A stretch of DNA of 58,080 nt from Puniceicoccales bacterium (GTDB taxonomy: Bacteria > Verrucomicrobiota > Verrucomicrobiia > Opitutales > JAIRKQ01). Positions within the stretch are counted from its first letter, which is position 1. Each line of letters opens with the position of its first letter. Both the position numbers and the translations under genes were made by a program. The notes under the pieces are model-generated. The model worked only from the letters and a program-made list of their open reading frames with translations, ran no database searches and had not been told where the DNA came from. Location: the NCBI GenBank assembly GCA_031266155.1, contig JAISBO010000040.1, positions 1-58,080 on the forward strand, in the 5' to 3' direction. Shown piece after piece: positions 17,135 to 25,254 of the stretch.

Positions 17135-17899
17135 ATGAAAAAACTATTGTTTTCGGTTGTGTTTTTCCTTCAGGCGATATTACTATATTCGGCTGAACGG
17201 AATGAGCTCGTTTTACTAACAAGCGCCGATAACCCTCCCTATGAATTTACAAGGTCGGGAGAAATTGTGGGATTTGACATAGATGTAGCAAAGATCATCG
17301 CAGAAAAATTGGGGAAAACCCTCATAGTAAAAGACATGCCATTTCCATCTTTGATTCCCGCTTTGATGTCAAAGCAAGGCGATTTTGCCATGGCTGCCAT
17401 TACCCCGACAGATGCCAGGCGAGAAAACGTTGATTTTTCCATACCCTATCAAGATAATATTAGTGCTGCCGTCTTAGTTGATAGCGATGAATTTTCATAT
17501 ATGAAAAATACCAATGCAATATTTCCGATCGCATTGTTGGAAGGCAAGAGGGTTGGGGTACAATTGGGAACACACCATGAAACTGATATACGAGCTGCTA
17601 ATATTCCAGACATAGAAATAAAAAGATATGACAATATCGGAACAATGATTGCTGAAATTTCAAACTCTGCAAACGGTAATGGAACCATATACGCCCTTGT
17701 AATAGGGAATGCCGAATCACACATGGTGACAAAAAGAAACCCCAAATTATGTTCTTTTCCGCTTCAATTTTCTGATTCCTTTGCCATTGCATTTGCAAAA
17801 AATTCCCCCCTAAGGATAAAAATTAACGAAATTCTCGAATCGCTCAAAGAAACTGGCAGGATCTCTGATTTGGAAATAAAATGGGATGTTGCGCAATAA
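17135..17899 (+). CDS. Amino-acid ABC transporter substrate-binding protein (family 3)
   Basis: 254 residues. A cleavable signal peptide (about 1-20, 'KKLLFSVVFFLQAILLYS') is followed by the family 3 start 'LVLLTSADNPPYEFTRSGEI' and 'GFDIDVAKIIAEKLGK'. 'LMSKQGDFAMAAITPTDARR' and 'VDFSIPYQDN' complete lobe 1; 'GKRVGVQLGTHHE' opens lobe 2. These signatures indicate polar amino acids such as Arg, His, Gln or Glu, but do not fix which. Its 3' end overlaps the permease start by 19 bases, giving a tightly coupled three-gene importer. Confidence 0.93.
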   Translation: MKKLLFSVVFFLQAILLYSAERNELVLLTSADNPPYEFTRSGEIVGFDIDVAKIIAEKLGKTLIVKDMPFPSLIPALMSKQGDFAMAAITPTDARRENVDFSIPYQDNISAAVLVDSDEFSYMKNTNAIFPIALLEGKRVGVQLGTHHETDIRAANIPDIEIKRYDNIGTMIAEISNSANGNGTIYALVIGNAESHMVTKRNPKLCSFPLQFSDSFAIAFAKNSPLRIKINEILESLKETGRISDLEIKWDVAQ

Positions 17900-18561
17900 A
17901 TATTTTCAAAGGATTTCAACAGATATCTAGCGAGATACCCTATATCTTGGAAGGGGCCAAAGTAACCCTAGGATATGCCCTTGTGGCGATGTTTTTTGGG
18001 CTTTGTGGGGGAACATTGCTCGCAATTGTCAGGCAGTCAAAATATAAAATTTTTCGTGCCTTGGGCGCATTATATTTATCTGTTTTTCGAGGGACACCCC
18101 TTCTTTTACAATTGTCGATAATTTATTTCGCCGTGCCGCAGATTATTCACCGTCCAATCCCTGCTTTTGTAGCGGGAATAATCGCATTCTCATTGAATTC
18201 ATCCGCCTATGTTTCGGAAATTATGCGGGCTGGCATGCAAAGCGTAAGCATTGGCCAGATTGAAATAGGAAAAGTTTTGGGATGCTCAAAGTTTCAAATA
18301 ATTCGTGATATTGTTTTACCCCAGGGGATAAGAAATGTCTTGCCATCACTAGTAAACGAAATGATTGACCTACTCAAGGAATCCGCCATTGTTTCCATAA
18401 TTGGAGAGTCGGATTTACTTCGCCGAGCCAACGTTGTATCAAGCGAGCACTATTTATATCTGGAACCATTACTCATCGCGGGGCTGTGCTACTACTGTAT
18501 GATCATGATTTTAAATGGAATTGCGAAGTACATAGAAAGAAAATTATCATGCTCGAGGTAG
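17881..18561 (+). CDS. Amino-acid ABC transporter permease (HisM/GlnP type)
   Basis: 226 residues, five predicted membrane helices. The N-terminal block 'GAKVTLGYALVAMFFGLCGGTLLA' and 'LYLSVFRGTPLLLQLSIIYF' are typical of the His/Glu/Gln/Arg permease subfamily. The cytoplasmic EAA-like loop that contacts the ATPase is 'MQSVSIGQIEIGKVLGCSKFQIIRDIVLPQGIR'-like in order (about residues 119-148), with its conserved Gly. A single permease gene implies a homodimer. It overlaps the binding-protein gene upstream by 19 bases and the ATPase gene downstream by 13. Confidence 0.93.
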   Translation: MGCCAINIFKGFQQISSEIPYILEGAKVTLGYALVAMFFGLCGGTLLAIVRQSKYKIFRALGALYLSVFRGTPLLLQLSIIYFAVPQIIHRPIPAFVAGIIAFSLNSSAYVSEIMRAGMQSVSIGQIEIGKVLGCSKFQIIRDIVLPQGIRNVLPSLVNEMIDLLKESAIVSIIGESDLLRRANVVSSEHYLYLEPLLIAGLCYYCMIMILNGIAKYIERKLSCSR

Positions 18562-19250
18562 AAAATTTACATTGTACGTTGGGCACCAATGAAGTTCTAA
18601 ACGGAATATCTTTTACCGTTGCCGGTGGAGAAATCGTCACGGTAATTGGAAGATCGGGAGCTGGCAAAACTACCCTCCTACGTGTGCTGTGCGACCTAGA
18701 AAACATATCCCGAGGAAGGGTTTGTGTTAATGGGAAGAAAGCATGCCATGGGGACTATGGGTTAGTCCAGCAGGGGTGTTGCCTCTTTGAACATATGACG
18801 GTTTTAAAAAACGTTTCCTATGCTCTGCAGGTCGTAAAGAAGTTTTCTACAAAAAAGGCCAAGGCAATAGCACTGGACATGCTGACACAATTTGGGCTAA
18901 AGGATAAAGTAGCGGCATATCCAAGTAGTTTATCCGGTGGCCAAAAACAGCGGGTAGCCATTGCTAGAACTTTGGTAATGGACCCCAAAGTATTACTATT
19001 TGACGAACCCACATCAGCCCTCGACCCCGAAATGACAAACGATGTGGTCACCATGATAAAAAATATAGCATCACGAGGAATTGCAGTTCTGATAGTTACC
19101 CATGACCTGGCGATGTCCCGTAGAATTTCCGATAGGATTCTATTTTTGGAATGTGGTAAAATCGTGGAAAATCGTCCAACGGAAGAATTTTTTCTAAGCC
19201 CCCTTTCCAAGGAAGTGAAAAATTTTCTAAAAAACATGGCCCTGTTTTAA
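18549..19250 (+). CDS. Amino-acid ABC transporter ATP-binding protein
   Basis: 233 residues from the ATG at 18549. A longer frame from 18486 would add 21 residues unlike the family ('MLLLYDHDFKW...') inside the permease gene, so it was rejected. Walker A is 'GRSGAGKTTLLRV', the signature 'LSGGQKQRVAIARTLV', Walker B 'VLLFDEPTSALDPEM', and the H-loop 'IVTHDLAMSRRIS'. The Walker A carries Arg-Ser where most relatives have Pro/Ser. It is the third gene of the binding protein-permease-ATPase unit. No terminator is obvious after it. Confidence 0.95.
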   Translation: MLEVENLHCTLGTNEVLNGISFTVAGGEIVTVIGRSGAGKTTLLRVLCDLENISRGRVCVNGKKACHGDYGLVQQGCCLFEHMTVLKNVSYALQVVKKFSTKKAKAIALDMLTQFGLKDKVAAYPSSLSGGQKQRVAIARTLVMDPKVLLFDEPTSALDPEMTNDVVTMIKNIASRGIAVLIVTHDLAMSRRISDRILFLECGKIVENRPTEEFFLSPLSKEVKNFLKNMALF

Positions 19251-19378
19251 AGATTCGCATTTGCATTAGCCAGCAAATCCTTTGTTGGGTTGTTTGGTAA
19301 AAGTAATTAATAAAAATGTTGACACGTTGTAATTTTTGATCACATTCCCTTCCTGGATAAATATTAAAGGGAGGTAAG

Positions 19379-19690
19379 ATGGAAGATTTTAAAAGAGTTG
19401 GACGCGAACGAAATAATTTTGTAATTCTTGAACGTAGCGAGAATGGTGCTCCTACGATTTTCAAGGTACCCACTGACCGTGAGGAAGATTTTAAAAAGAT
19501 TGCAGTTCACACAACAAACAAACAATTTCGTTTGGCAGCAAATTCTGCAGACCGCGATGGGCATGCAGTTGTCAAAGATATTCCGCTGGAAGATCGTAAA
19601 GTTGCGATAAGTTTTGATGTTAGTTTGCATGGGTATAAGCGGCAGCCAGCTTATAAAATTACCTTTCTAAACGAAACAAAGCACGATTAG
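19379..19690 (+). CDS. Small orphan protein of unknown function
   Basis: 103 residues, charged and soluble, without membrane segments or cysteines. I recognise no domain. It has a very strong ribosome-binding site (GGGAGGT five bases before ATG), so it is probably a real, well-translated gene. Two blocks stand out: 'PTDREEDFKKIAVHTTNKQF' and 'EDRKVAISFDVSLHGYKRQP', rich in Asp/Arg/Lys as in small nucleic-acid-binding or adaptor proteins, but nothing shows this directly. TTGACA at 19319-19324 may be a -35 box; no good -10 follows. It converges on dxs. Confidence 0.7.
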   Translation: MEDFKRVGRERNNFVILERSENGAPTIFKVPTDREEDFKKIAVHTTNKQFRLAANSADRDGHAVVKDIPLEDRKVAISFDVSLHGYKRQPAYKITFLNETKHD

Positions 19691-19713
19691 GCAAAGATAC
19701 GGTATAAAATCGG

Positions 19714-19735
19714 CCATGGGGAGCATGGGTTTTTT
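19714..19735 (+). terminator. Weak intrinsic terminator after the 103-residue gene
   Basis: CCATG-GGGAG-CATGG (19714-19728) forms a 5-bp stem followed by G and six T (19730-19735), 23 bases past the stop codon. The stem is short, so efficiency is doubtful. The T run touches the last codons of dxs on the other strand. Confidence 0.35.
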
Positions 19736-21623
19736 AAGAAATATGAATATTTAAAGTGGATAGCACTTTATTCATAATATTTGTTGCCGATAGGCCATGT
19801 TCCACGCGTAAAATATCGAGGGATGTGCCATGTTTTATAAACTCATCGGGCCAACCGTAGCGCAGAACATTGATTTTTATGCCATTGTCGCTGTAAAATT
19901 CTAAAATAGCACTGCCAAATCCCCCCATCAAGACGTTGTCTTCGAGGGTTACGACAAGTTCATAATTTTTAGCAATATCTCTCAATATTTCTTCGTCCAG
20001 GGGTTTTGCAAATATCGCGTTGACGATTCCACCTCGAATGCCAAAATCTTTCAATCCTTGGCAGACTTCATTGGCTAAATCCACCATATTTCCCAACGCA
20101 AAAAAACAAACCCGTCGACCTTCAGCAATTTTTTCCGCTTTACCAAATGGTAAATATTGCGAAAATCCTAGGATGTTTGCATCTATCTTTTGCTTACAAG
20201 ATTTAGGATATCTTATGAAAACTGGACAGTGCCATTGGAAAGCAGAATGTAGTGCGTTTACAAATTCTTGAACATCTCTGGGTTGCAAAATGACAGCGTG
20301 GGGGATCAACCTCAAATAGGATAGATCGAATATTCCGTGGTGTGTCATTCCATCGTGTACGGCGATTCCGGCACGATCTAGACAAAAAACTATCGGCAAA
20401 TTTTGTAGACAAACATCGTGCAATACCTGGTCAAATGCCCGTTGCAAAAATGTGGAATATATTGCACAAACCGGCCTCATACCGCCTTTGGCAAGGGCAG
20501 CCGAAAATGTCACGGCATGCTCTTCGGCGATACCAACGTCAACATATTGGTCCGGGCAATGCTCCCGTAGATATGACAATCCAGTACCTCTTGCCATAGC
20601 AGCTACAACGCCTATAATTGTTTTATCTTTCTGGGCGAGCTTTGTTAGTTCTTTGCCTAAAATTTCTCCATAGGAAGTTGTGTCCTCTTGGGAAGCGGTA
20701 ACATCACGCTCCCGCTCAGGCTCAATCCCATGAAATTTTTCGGGAAAGTGTATCGCGTCTCCGTTTCCATATCCCTTTATGGTTTTTACATGCACAAGGA
20801 CCGGAACCTTGGCAAATTTACAAAACTCTAAAATCTCTTCCAATTTGGATATGTCGTGCCCATCGATGGGTCCAAAATATCGCAGTCCGTAGTATTCAAA
20901 ATAGGAGGTTGGTAAAATTATACTTTTAATGGCGCGTTTTAACCTGCGTATACCCCGCACGACAGCTTTCCCAAATTTCCCATCTCCCAACATTTTTTTT
21001 GTCGCCTGGGAAATGGCCCTGTAAAGTCCACTGATAAGAATTTTATTCAAATAGATGGATATGGCTCCCACATTCCTATCTATGGAAAATTCATTATCAT
21101 TAACTACTACGATTAACCTTTTTGTCGTAGTAACCAGATTATTCAATGCTTCCAATGTCATTCCGCATGTCAGCGAACCATCGCCGAGAATGGCAACAAT
21201 GTGGCTATCTTTGCGATTACTAATGTGGTCTCTGGCATAGGCAAACCCCAGGGCAACCGATAGTGCCGTTCCCGCATGGCCGGCAACAAAAGCATCATGT
21301 TCGCTTTCGGTGGGATCCGAAAAGCCACTGTACCCCCCACTCGTCCTGATTTGACGGAACTTGGCATCATTTCTGCCGGTCAATAGTTTGTGCGTATAGA
21401 TCTGGTGGGAAACATCGAAAATAAACCTATCACGGGGAGAATCGAAAACGCGATGTAATGCTATGGTGAGCTCTACGACTCCGAGGTTGGAAGCCAAATG
21501 TCCCCCGTTATTTGCCGTTACTTCTACCAATGTCTGTCGAATTTCCTTCGCCAGTTCCTTTAGTTGGTTCCTGTTTAAAACTTTGACATCCCGTGGAGTA
21601 TGTATGGTATCGAGGAGGCTCAT
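19734..21623 (-). CDS. dxs: 1-deoxy-D-xylulose-5-phosphate synthase
   Basis: 629 residues, full length. It makes DXP from pyruvate and glyceraldehyde-3-phosphate, the entry step of the MEP isoprenoid pathway and a source for thiamine and pyridoxal. The thiamine-diphosphate motif is 'GDGSLTCGMTLEALNN'; 'HDAFVAGHAGTALSVALG' holds the catalytic His region, and the transketolase C-terminal domain contains 'FCLDRAGIAVHDGMTHHGIFD'. The start codon directly follows the prc stop, with no gap, so the two are translationally coupled. No other MEP gene is in the window. Confidence 0.97.
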   Translation of the reverse strand: MSLLDTIHTPRDVKVLNRNQLKELAKEIRQTLVEVTANNGGHLASNLGVVELTIALHRVFDSPRDRFIFDVSHQIYTHKLLTGRNDAKFRQIRTSGGYSGFSDPTESEHDAFVAGHAGTALSVALGFAYARDHISNRKDSHIVAILGDGSLTCGMTLEALNNLVTTTKRLIVVVNDNEFSIDRNVGAISIYLNKILISGLYRAISQATKKMLGDGKFGKAVVRGIRRLKRAIKSIILPTSYFEYYGLRYFGPIDGHDISKLEEILEFCKFAKVPVLVHVKTIKGYGNGDAIHFPEKFHGIEPERERDVTASQEDTTSYGEILGKELTKLAQKDKTIIGVVAAMARGTGLSYLREHCPDQYVDVGIAEEHAVTFSAALAKGGMRPVCAIYSTFLQRAFDQVLHDVCLQNLPIVFCLDRAGIAVHDGMTHHGIFDLSYLRLIPHAVILQPRDVQEFVNALHSAFQWHCPVFIRYPKSCKQKIDANILGFSQYLPFGKAEKIAEGRRVCFFALGNMVDLANEVCQGLKDFGIRGGIVNAIFAKPLDEEILRDIAKNYELVVTLEDNVLMGGFGSAILEFYSDNGIKINVLRYGWPDEFIKHGTSLDILRVEHGLSATNIMNKVLSTLNIHIS

Positions 21624-23954
21624 CTATTTTAAAGTTTGAATTTCCAAACTTCGCTGGGGAGAAAAGTCCAAAATTATACATTTGGCCTGCAAGTTTTCTA
21701 TCCAGTCGGCCGTGATCCTCACGCATTCCCTCAAATTTGTGTCAAACATCATTATGCCATCGATATCTTCTTCGGGCTTTTCTTCCGTATCGACATTGTC
21801 GTCGCATACGACATCGGGCAGGATGATATCTTCGCAATAATAATTTTTAAGCTTGGCCAATATTTTGATTTCCTTATTCATTTCATCGTTGAAGGCATCC
21901 TCCAGCTTATTTTCCGCAACCCGGGTGGAAATTTTTAGTGGAAATTCCTTCCTGTTAACAATACCATCATAGTGTTTTATTCGTTTGTTCCACAATGCAA
22001 ATTCTTCCAAAGAGCTTTGGCGAGCCCTTGATTTTTCGGACAGCTCAGAAATCAGATCGTCGGTCACATGATATTGATTGCTTTTCAAACCGCCATCATA
22101 ATCAAATTCAATGGGGGGAATTGTATCACAATTTAGGGCCCATGGATAATCCGCTTCCCGTTTATGGAAACATTCGTCGAGGCTGGGAAGCTTTATGTCG
22201 GCGGGAACGCCCTTTAGCTGGGTCGAAATGCCAGTCGGCAGATACCACTTTTGAATCGTAATATATGCAGCTCCAAGGTCCTTGTTGCCGCTCAGAGAAT
22301 TAAAAAATGTGTTCATGTCCAACGCTACCTGCACACTTCCTTTCCCATAGGTAGCTTCTGCTCCCACAATTATTGCCCGTCTGTGGTCATGTAATGCCCC
22401 TATTAAAATTTCCGATGCCGACGCACTCATGGAAGAAGATAGGACTATCAGGGGCCCTTCCCAGGCGATATCTTCATTTTCGTCGTAAAACTGTTCTATT
22501 TTTCCAAAGGAATCTTTCACCTGCACCACCGGCCCCGTTTTGATGAACAGCCCAGCGATTGAAACTGCCTGATTTAATAATCCTCCTCCATTTTGGCGTA
22601 GGTCCAAAATTAACCCGTCAATCTCTTTGTTTTTTAACATTTCCAACAACGTTTTAACATCTTTATTGGCATATACACATTGTTCGTTGTTGGGGTTCGC
22701 ATCGCCATAAAAGGACGGTAATTCTATTACTCCAACTTTTGCAACATTATCCCCTTGTTTTAATTCGAAATATTTAGCCTTTGCCCGCGTAGCATTCATT
22801 TTTATATGGTCTCGAACCAATCGAACGACCTTGGTATCCCCCGATACGGTTTCCAATTTTACCCGCACAACCGTATCTTTCTTTCCTCGCAGCAGCTTAA
22901 CTGTCTTATACAACCGGAGCCCAACTATGTCCACAAACTCACCGTCGTCTCCCTGGGCAACTGCGATAATTTTATCTCCAGCCTTAATTTCACCGGACAA
23001 TTTAGCGGGTCCTCCGGGCATCAATTTTTCAACCGTACACTCCCCGTTTTCATCCCGCAATTCGGTACCTATTCCGATCAATGAGTTGTGAATATGAGTA
23101 CTCAGGTCTTCGAAAGAGTCCTTTGACAGGAAGCTCGTATGCGGATCATACATCTTTGAAATACTGTTCAAAAACATCTCTTGGAGCACCCAGGAATCAA
23201 AATCTTTGTATGTTCTCCGTAAATTTTCATAGCGCCGCTTGACATTTATCATCGCCTCACCTAAAAATTTTTCAATGTCATTCTCCATGGATTGGTCGGA
23301 CTGGTCACAGGTTTCCCTTATGTTTTTCCCAAAATTTTCTATTGGGGCAAGTATTTTGTCGGAAGAATCATCGTTTTCACCCTTTGATTTATTTAGTTTA
23401 CACAGGCTCATTGCTTCGCCTATGACATCGAACTTCAAACGCCTCTCCCATAAAATATTTGCTTCTTCCTCCGTCTGCGGCCAAGGACAATCCTTCCTGT
23501 TTAGGGAAATGAAATCATCCCTAGAAAAGTTAAACTCTTCATCCAACTTTGCAAATACCCAGTCCATCCGACCATAGAAAATCATTCTGAACTTTTCAAA
23601 AGCATTAAATGCCGGCATGAGGCTGCCACCACTTACGAAGACATCCAATGTCGGTACGAATTTTTTCACCAGGGCATCGACGTCCTTTTGTAAAAATATC
23701 ATTTTCCAATGGTCCAATTCCGACAAAAATTCAATCATGATTGTCCTGTTGTCGAGCAGAGAGATTGTCTTATGTTCCAGGTGTAATTCCTCCATGCAGC
23801 GCACCATGTATATGGTTTCTGCCCGCATTTCACGGGTGGGGAACAGACTATTTCCAATTTCGGGAACGGATGTGCCTCGAAGGCAAGACCCTTGCCCAAA
23901 GGATAAGACAGCAATAGCAAGCGTGCTATAAAGCGTTTTAAAAAATTTATTCAT
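21624..23954 (-). CDS. prc: Carboxy-terminal processing protease (Prc/Tsp, family S41)
   Basis: 776 residues, the long Prc type (E. coli 682). An N-terminal signal segment (about 5-24) sends it to the periplasm. A PDZ domain covers about 290-385 ('SLIGIGTELRDENGECTVEKL', 'GGPAKLSGEIKAGDKIIAV'). The protease core has the catalytic Ser512 in 'SMSASASEIL' and Lys538 in 'ATYGKGSVQ', matching the E. coli Ser-Lys dyad with one extra residue between. The N-terminal domain (about 40-280) and C-terminal region (about 600-776, DUF3340-like) are present. Prc trims lipoproteins and peptidoglycan enzymes. It is co-transcribed with dxs, an uncommon pairing. Confidence 0.95.
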   Translation of the reverse strand: MNKFFKTLYSTLAIAVLSFGQGSCLRGTSVPEIGNSLFPTREMRAETIYMVRCMEELHLEHKTISLLDNRTIMIEFLSELDHWKMIFLQKDVDALVKKFVPTLDVFVSGGSLMPAFNAFEKFRMIFYGRMDWVFAKLDEEFNFSRDDFISLNRKDCPWPQTEEEANILWERRLKFDVIGEAMSLCKLNKSKGENDDSSDKILAPIENFGKNIRETCDQSDQSMENDIEKFLGEAMINVKRRYENLRRTYKDFDSWVLQEMFLNSISKMYDPHTSFLSKDSFEDLSTHIHNSLIGIGTELRDENGECTVEKLMPGGPAKLSGEIKAGDKIIAVAQGDDGEFVDIVGLRLYKTVKLLRGKKDTVVRVKLETVSGDTKVVRLVRDHIKMNATRAKAKYFELKQGDNVAKVGVIELPSFYGDANPNNEQCVYANKDVKTLLEMLKNKEIDGLILDLRQNGGGLLNQAVSIAGLFIKTGPVVQVKDSFGKIEQFYDENEDIAWEGPLIVLSSSMSASASEILIGALHDHRRAIIVGAEATYGKGSVQVALDMNTFFNSLSGNKDLGAAYITIQKWYLPTGISTQLKGVPADIKLPSLDECFHKREADYPWALNCDTIPPIEFDYDGGLKSNQYHVTDDLISELSEKSRARQSSLEEFALWNKRIKHYDGIVNRKEFPLKISTRVAENKLEDAFNDEMNKEIKILAKLKNYYCEDIILPDVVCDDNVDTEEKPEEDIDGIMMFDTNLRECVRITADWIENLQAKCIILDFSPQRSLEIQTLK

Positions 23955-23984
23955 GGAACTTAACTTATGTGCGCCATATTGCTA

Positions 23985-24130
23985 GGGAACCATATTTTTA
24001 CAAGGACAATATTAGGAAAAGCTATATCCTGTGACCATTTCATACCGCGGCACTAGCCGGTCACAGGATTTTTAACATGTATGCCAGCTAGGCTGCAACC
24101 TGGCTGGAGTCGCATATAAAGCGAAAGTGG
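23985..24130. repeat. Copy A of a duplicated 3'-flanking segment
   Basis: This 3' flank of the first orphan gene aligns over its whole length with 25109-25254, the 3' flank of the second. Shared blocks in the same order include CCATATTTT, AGCTATATCC(T/C)GTGACC, a run ATTTTTA(A/G)CATG, GCAACCT and TGGCTA at the stop codon. Its left edge (GGGAACCATATTTTTACAAGG) also resembles malQ codons 72-76. The most economical reading is an old tandem duplication carrying a malQ 5' remnant; see the malQ relic at 25031. Confidence 0.7.
24026..24069. repeat. 11-bp perfect inverted repeat in the 3' flank
   Basis: ATCCTGTGACC (24026-24036) and GGTCACAGGAT (24059-24069) are exact complements with a 22-base loop. 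On the plus strand the stem is followed by TTTTT, so it would act as a terminator only for plus-strand RNA, where no gene precedes it. The equivalent in copy B (25146-25192) is imperfect. A second, imperfect hairpin lies at 24084-24107 (CCAGCTAGG / CCTGGCTGG). Confidence 0.6.
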
Positions 24131-24940
24131 CTATTTAGTCAAAATACAAAGGTCTAGACTTTTTTTCCATTCATCGAGGGCCTCCTTGACATTTGCCAAT
24201 CGCGGATTTTGTCCACAACCAGAAATCAAATCTTGTAAATAGTTCCACCGGAGGATGTGTCGTTCGTCAAAGCCTTCATCCTTAATAATTTCATCGGTTT
24301 TTTCAAAAATCTCATCGACTGTAAACCTAAGTACTGCCCTGGTATCATTGTCTGCGACAGTGTTTATTGTGCTAGCAACTACCTGTTGTTTTGCCTGGAG
24401 TTCTTGCCTAAGCGCAGGGTGAGAAGTTTTTAATAGAGTGACTGTTTGTGTAATCTTCTGCCTATCCACTTCAACTCCTCCAGTTATCGCCGTTATTATA
24501 CGGTATACCAACCGGAATGGCCGAGTAAGAATCATCCATACTATAATGGGGGTAGCCTTGAGTGTCAACTCTCCTTTTCTCGCACGATATTCTTTGAGTA
24601 CGGGTATTACCACAAGAGTAAGCACAATGGATATTGCAATAACAGGGTGTACAGCGGCCAATGACCATGCGGCTCCGCAAAAACCAACCACTTTACCTAT
24701 TACAAGCTTAGCCAATAGCATTGCCAAATCGCGGCATTTTCCTAAGGTATCCACTGATATGACAACTTCCCTTGTTTTAATAGCCTCGGGAATAAAGTTA
24801 CTCAGTTGAGTTAATTGACTCAAAATAGGGATTGTACTGATAGCCCATACATAATTTAGCGGGTCCCTTATTCCCTTTTGATTTGCCACAACTTGATTTG
24901 CTGCAACTTGATTTGCTGCAATTTGATTTACAGAATTCAT
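24131..24940 (-). CDS. Orphan membrane protein, paralogue A of a tandem pair
   Basis: 269 residues from ATG 24940 (the frame opens 19 codons earlier, but those are Lys/Asn-rich and follow the likely promoter). N-terminus has a threefold AANQV-type repeat (residues about 7-21). Two close hydrophobic stretches (about 84-115 and 128-154) are joined by a short basic loop, then comes a charged C-terminal half. It is homologous to the next gene over the membrane region ('TRPFRLVYRIITAITGG', then V-D-R-Q) and the C-terminus ('ALDEWKKSLDL'). No known family recognised. A bilobed hydrophobic core with cytosolic tails is the layout of chlamydial inclusion-membrane proteins, but so far only the layout matches. 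Confidence 0.75.
   Translation of the reverse strand: MNSVNQIAANQVAANQVVANQKGIRDPLNYVWAISTIPILSQLTQLSNFIPEAIKTREVVISVDTLGKCRDLAMLLAKLVIGKVVGFCGAAWSLAAVHPVIAISIVLTLVVIPVLKEYRARKGELTLKATPIIVWMILTRPFRLVYRIITAITGGVEVDRQKITQTVTLLKTSHPALRQELQAKQQVVASTINTVADNDTRAVLRFTVDEIFEKTDEIIKDEGFDERHILRWNYLQDLISGCGQNPRLANVKEALDEWKKSLDLCILTK
24878..24922. repeat. Three 15-bp tandem repeats inside paralogue A
   Basis: Units start at 24878, 24893 and 24908 and read (plus strand) TTGATTTGC followed by CACAAC, TGCAAC and TGCAAT. Because the unit is 15 bases, gain or loss of a copy changes the protein by five residues without a frameshift. It encodes the AANQV-like repeat near the N-terminus. Paralogue B lacks it. 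Confidence 0.85.
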
Positions 24941-25030
24941 ACTTTTCTCTTTTTTGTTACTTACATTTTTTACATTAAAAAAAACTCCCAGAGTCAAGCA
25001 TTTTTTGTGAAAAATTTGACTTTTGTCCGA

Positions 25031-25123
25031 ATGAAATATGGGAGAAGGTGTCCTCTAAGTTAAACGAGCCAAGGAAATTCCTCCTGGCAAAGCTCATCCG
25101 CTTTTGCAGGCAATCCATATTTT
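25031..25123 (+). pseudogene. Relic of malQ (codons 46-76)
   Basis: An ungapped comparison with intact malQ at 26307-26399 gives 70 identical bases of 93 by my hand count. The last 40 bases, coding the equivalent of 'SPSAFAGNPYF', are the best preserved. The fragment has no start, is frameshift-free only by chance of its short length, and is followed by more diverged sequence that still recalls malQ (GGAGGAAG, CTAT-CCC). It lies between the two paralogous orphan genes in the same orientation as the intact malQ, which is divergent from paralogue B. It therefore looks like the decayed malQ of an extra tandem unit. Confidence 0.85.
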
Positions 25124-25254
25124 AGCAAGGATAACCTTGGAGGAAGCTATATCCCGTGACCGCCCAATGCTGTAGCGTTAGCCGATCTCACGATTTTTAG
25201 CATGCATGCAATAGGTTGCAACCTAGCTGGACCTGAATATAAAACGGGATATGG
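25109..25254. repeat. Copy B of the duplicated 3'-flanking segment
   Basis: Counterpart of 23985-24130, here the 3' flank of paralogue B. It continues directly from the malQ relic. It contains a 14-bp perfect palindrome TAGGTTGCAACCTA at 25213-25226; the equivalent hairpin of copy A has a different arm sequence. The rest of the gap between the two orphan genes (24941-25030) holds only the likely promoter of paralogue A (TTGACT about 65 bases upstream, an oligo-T spacer and TGTAAA). Confidence 0.7.

Noticed and set aside
18486..18548. Longer N-terminus for the amino-acid ABC ATPase
   Set aside because: The extra 21 residues overlap the permease gene and do not match ABC ATPases; ATG 18549 gives the standard start.
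24026..24107. Conserved structured RNA shared by both orphan genes
   Set aside because: I first read the flanks as a covarying RNA element. Copy B does not keep the first stem, and part of the flank aligns to malQ, so duplication explains the similarity better. The hairpins themselves are kept as an observation.
24878..24922. CRISPR-like array
   Set aside because: Repeats are 15 bp, directly abutting, without spacers, and in frame within a coding sequence. No CRISPR array or cas gene is in the window.
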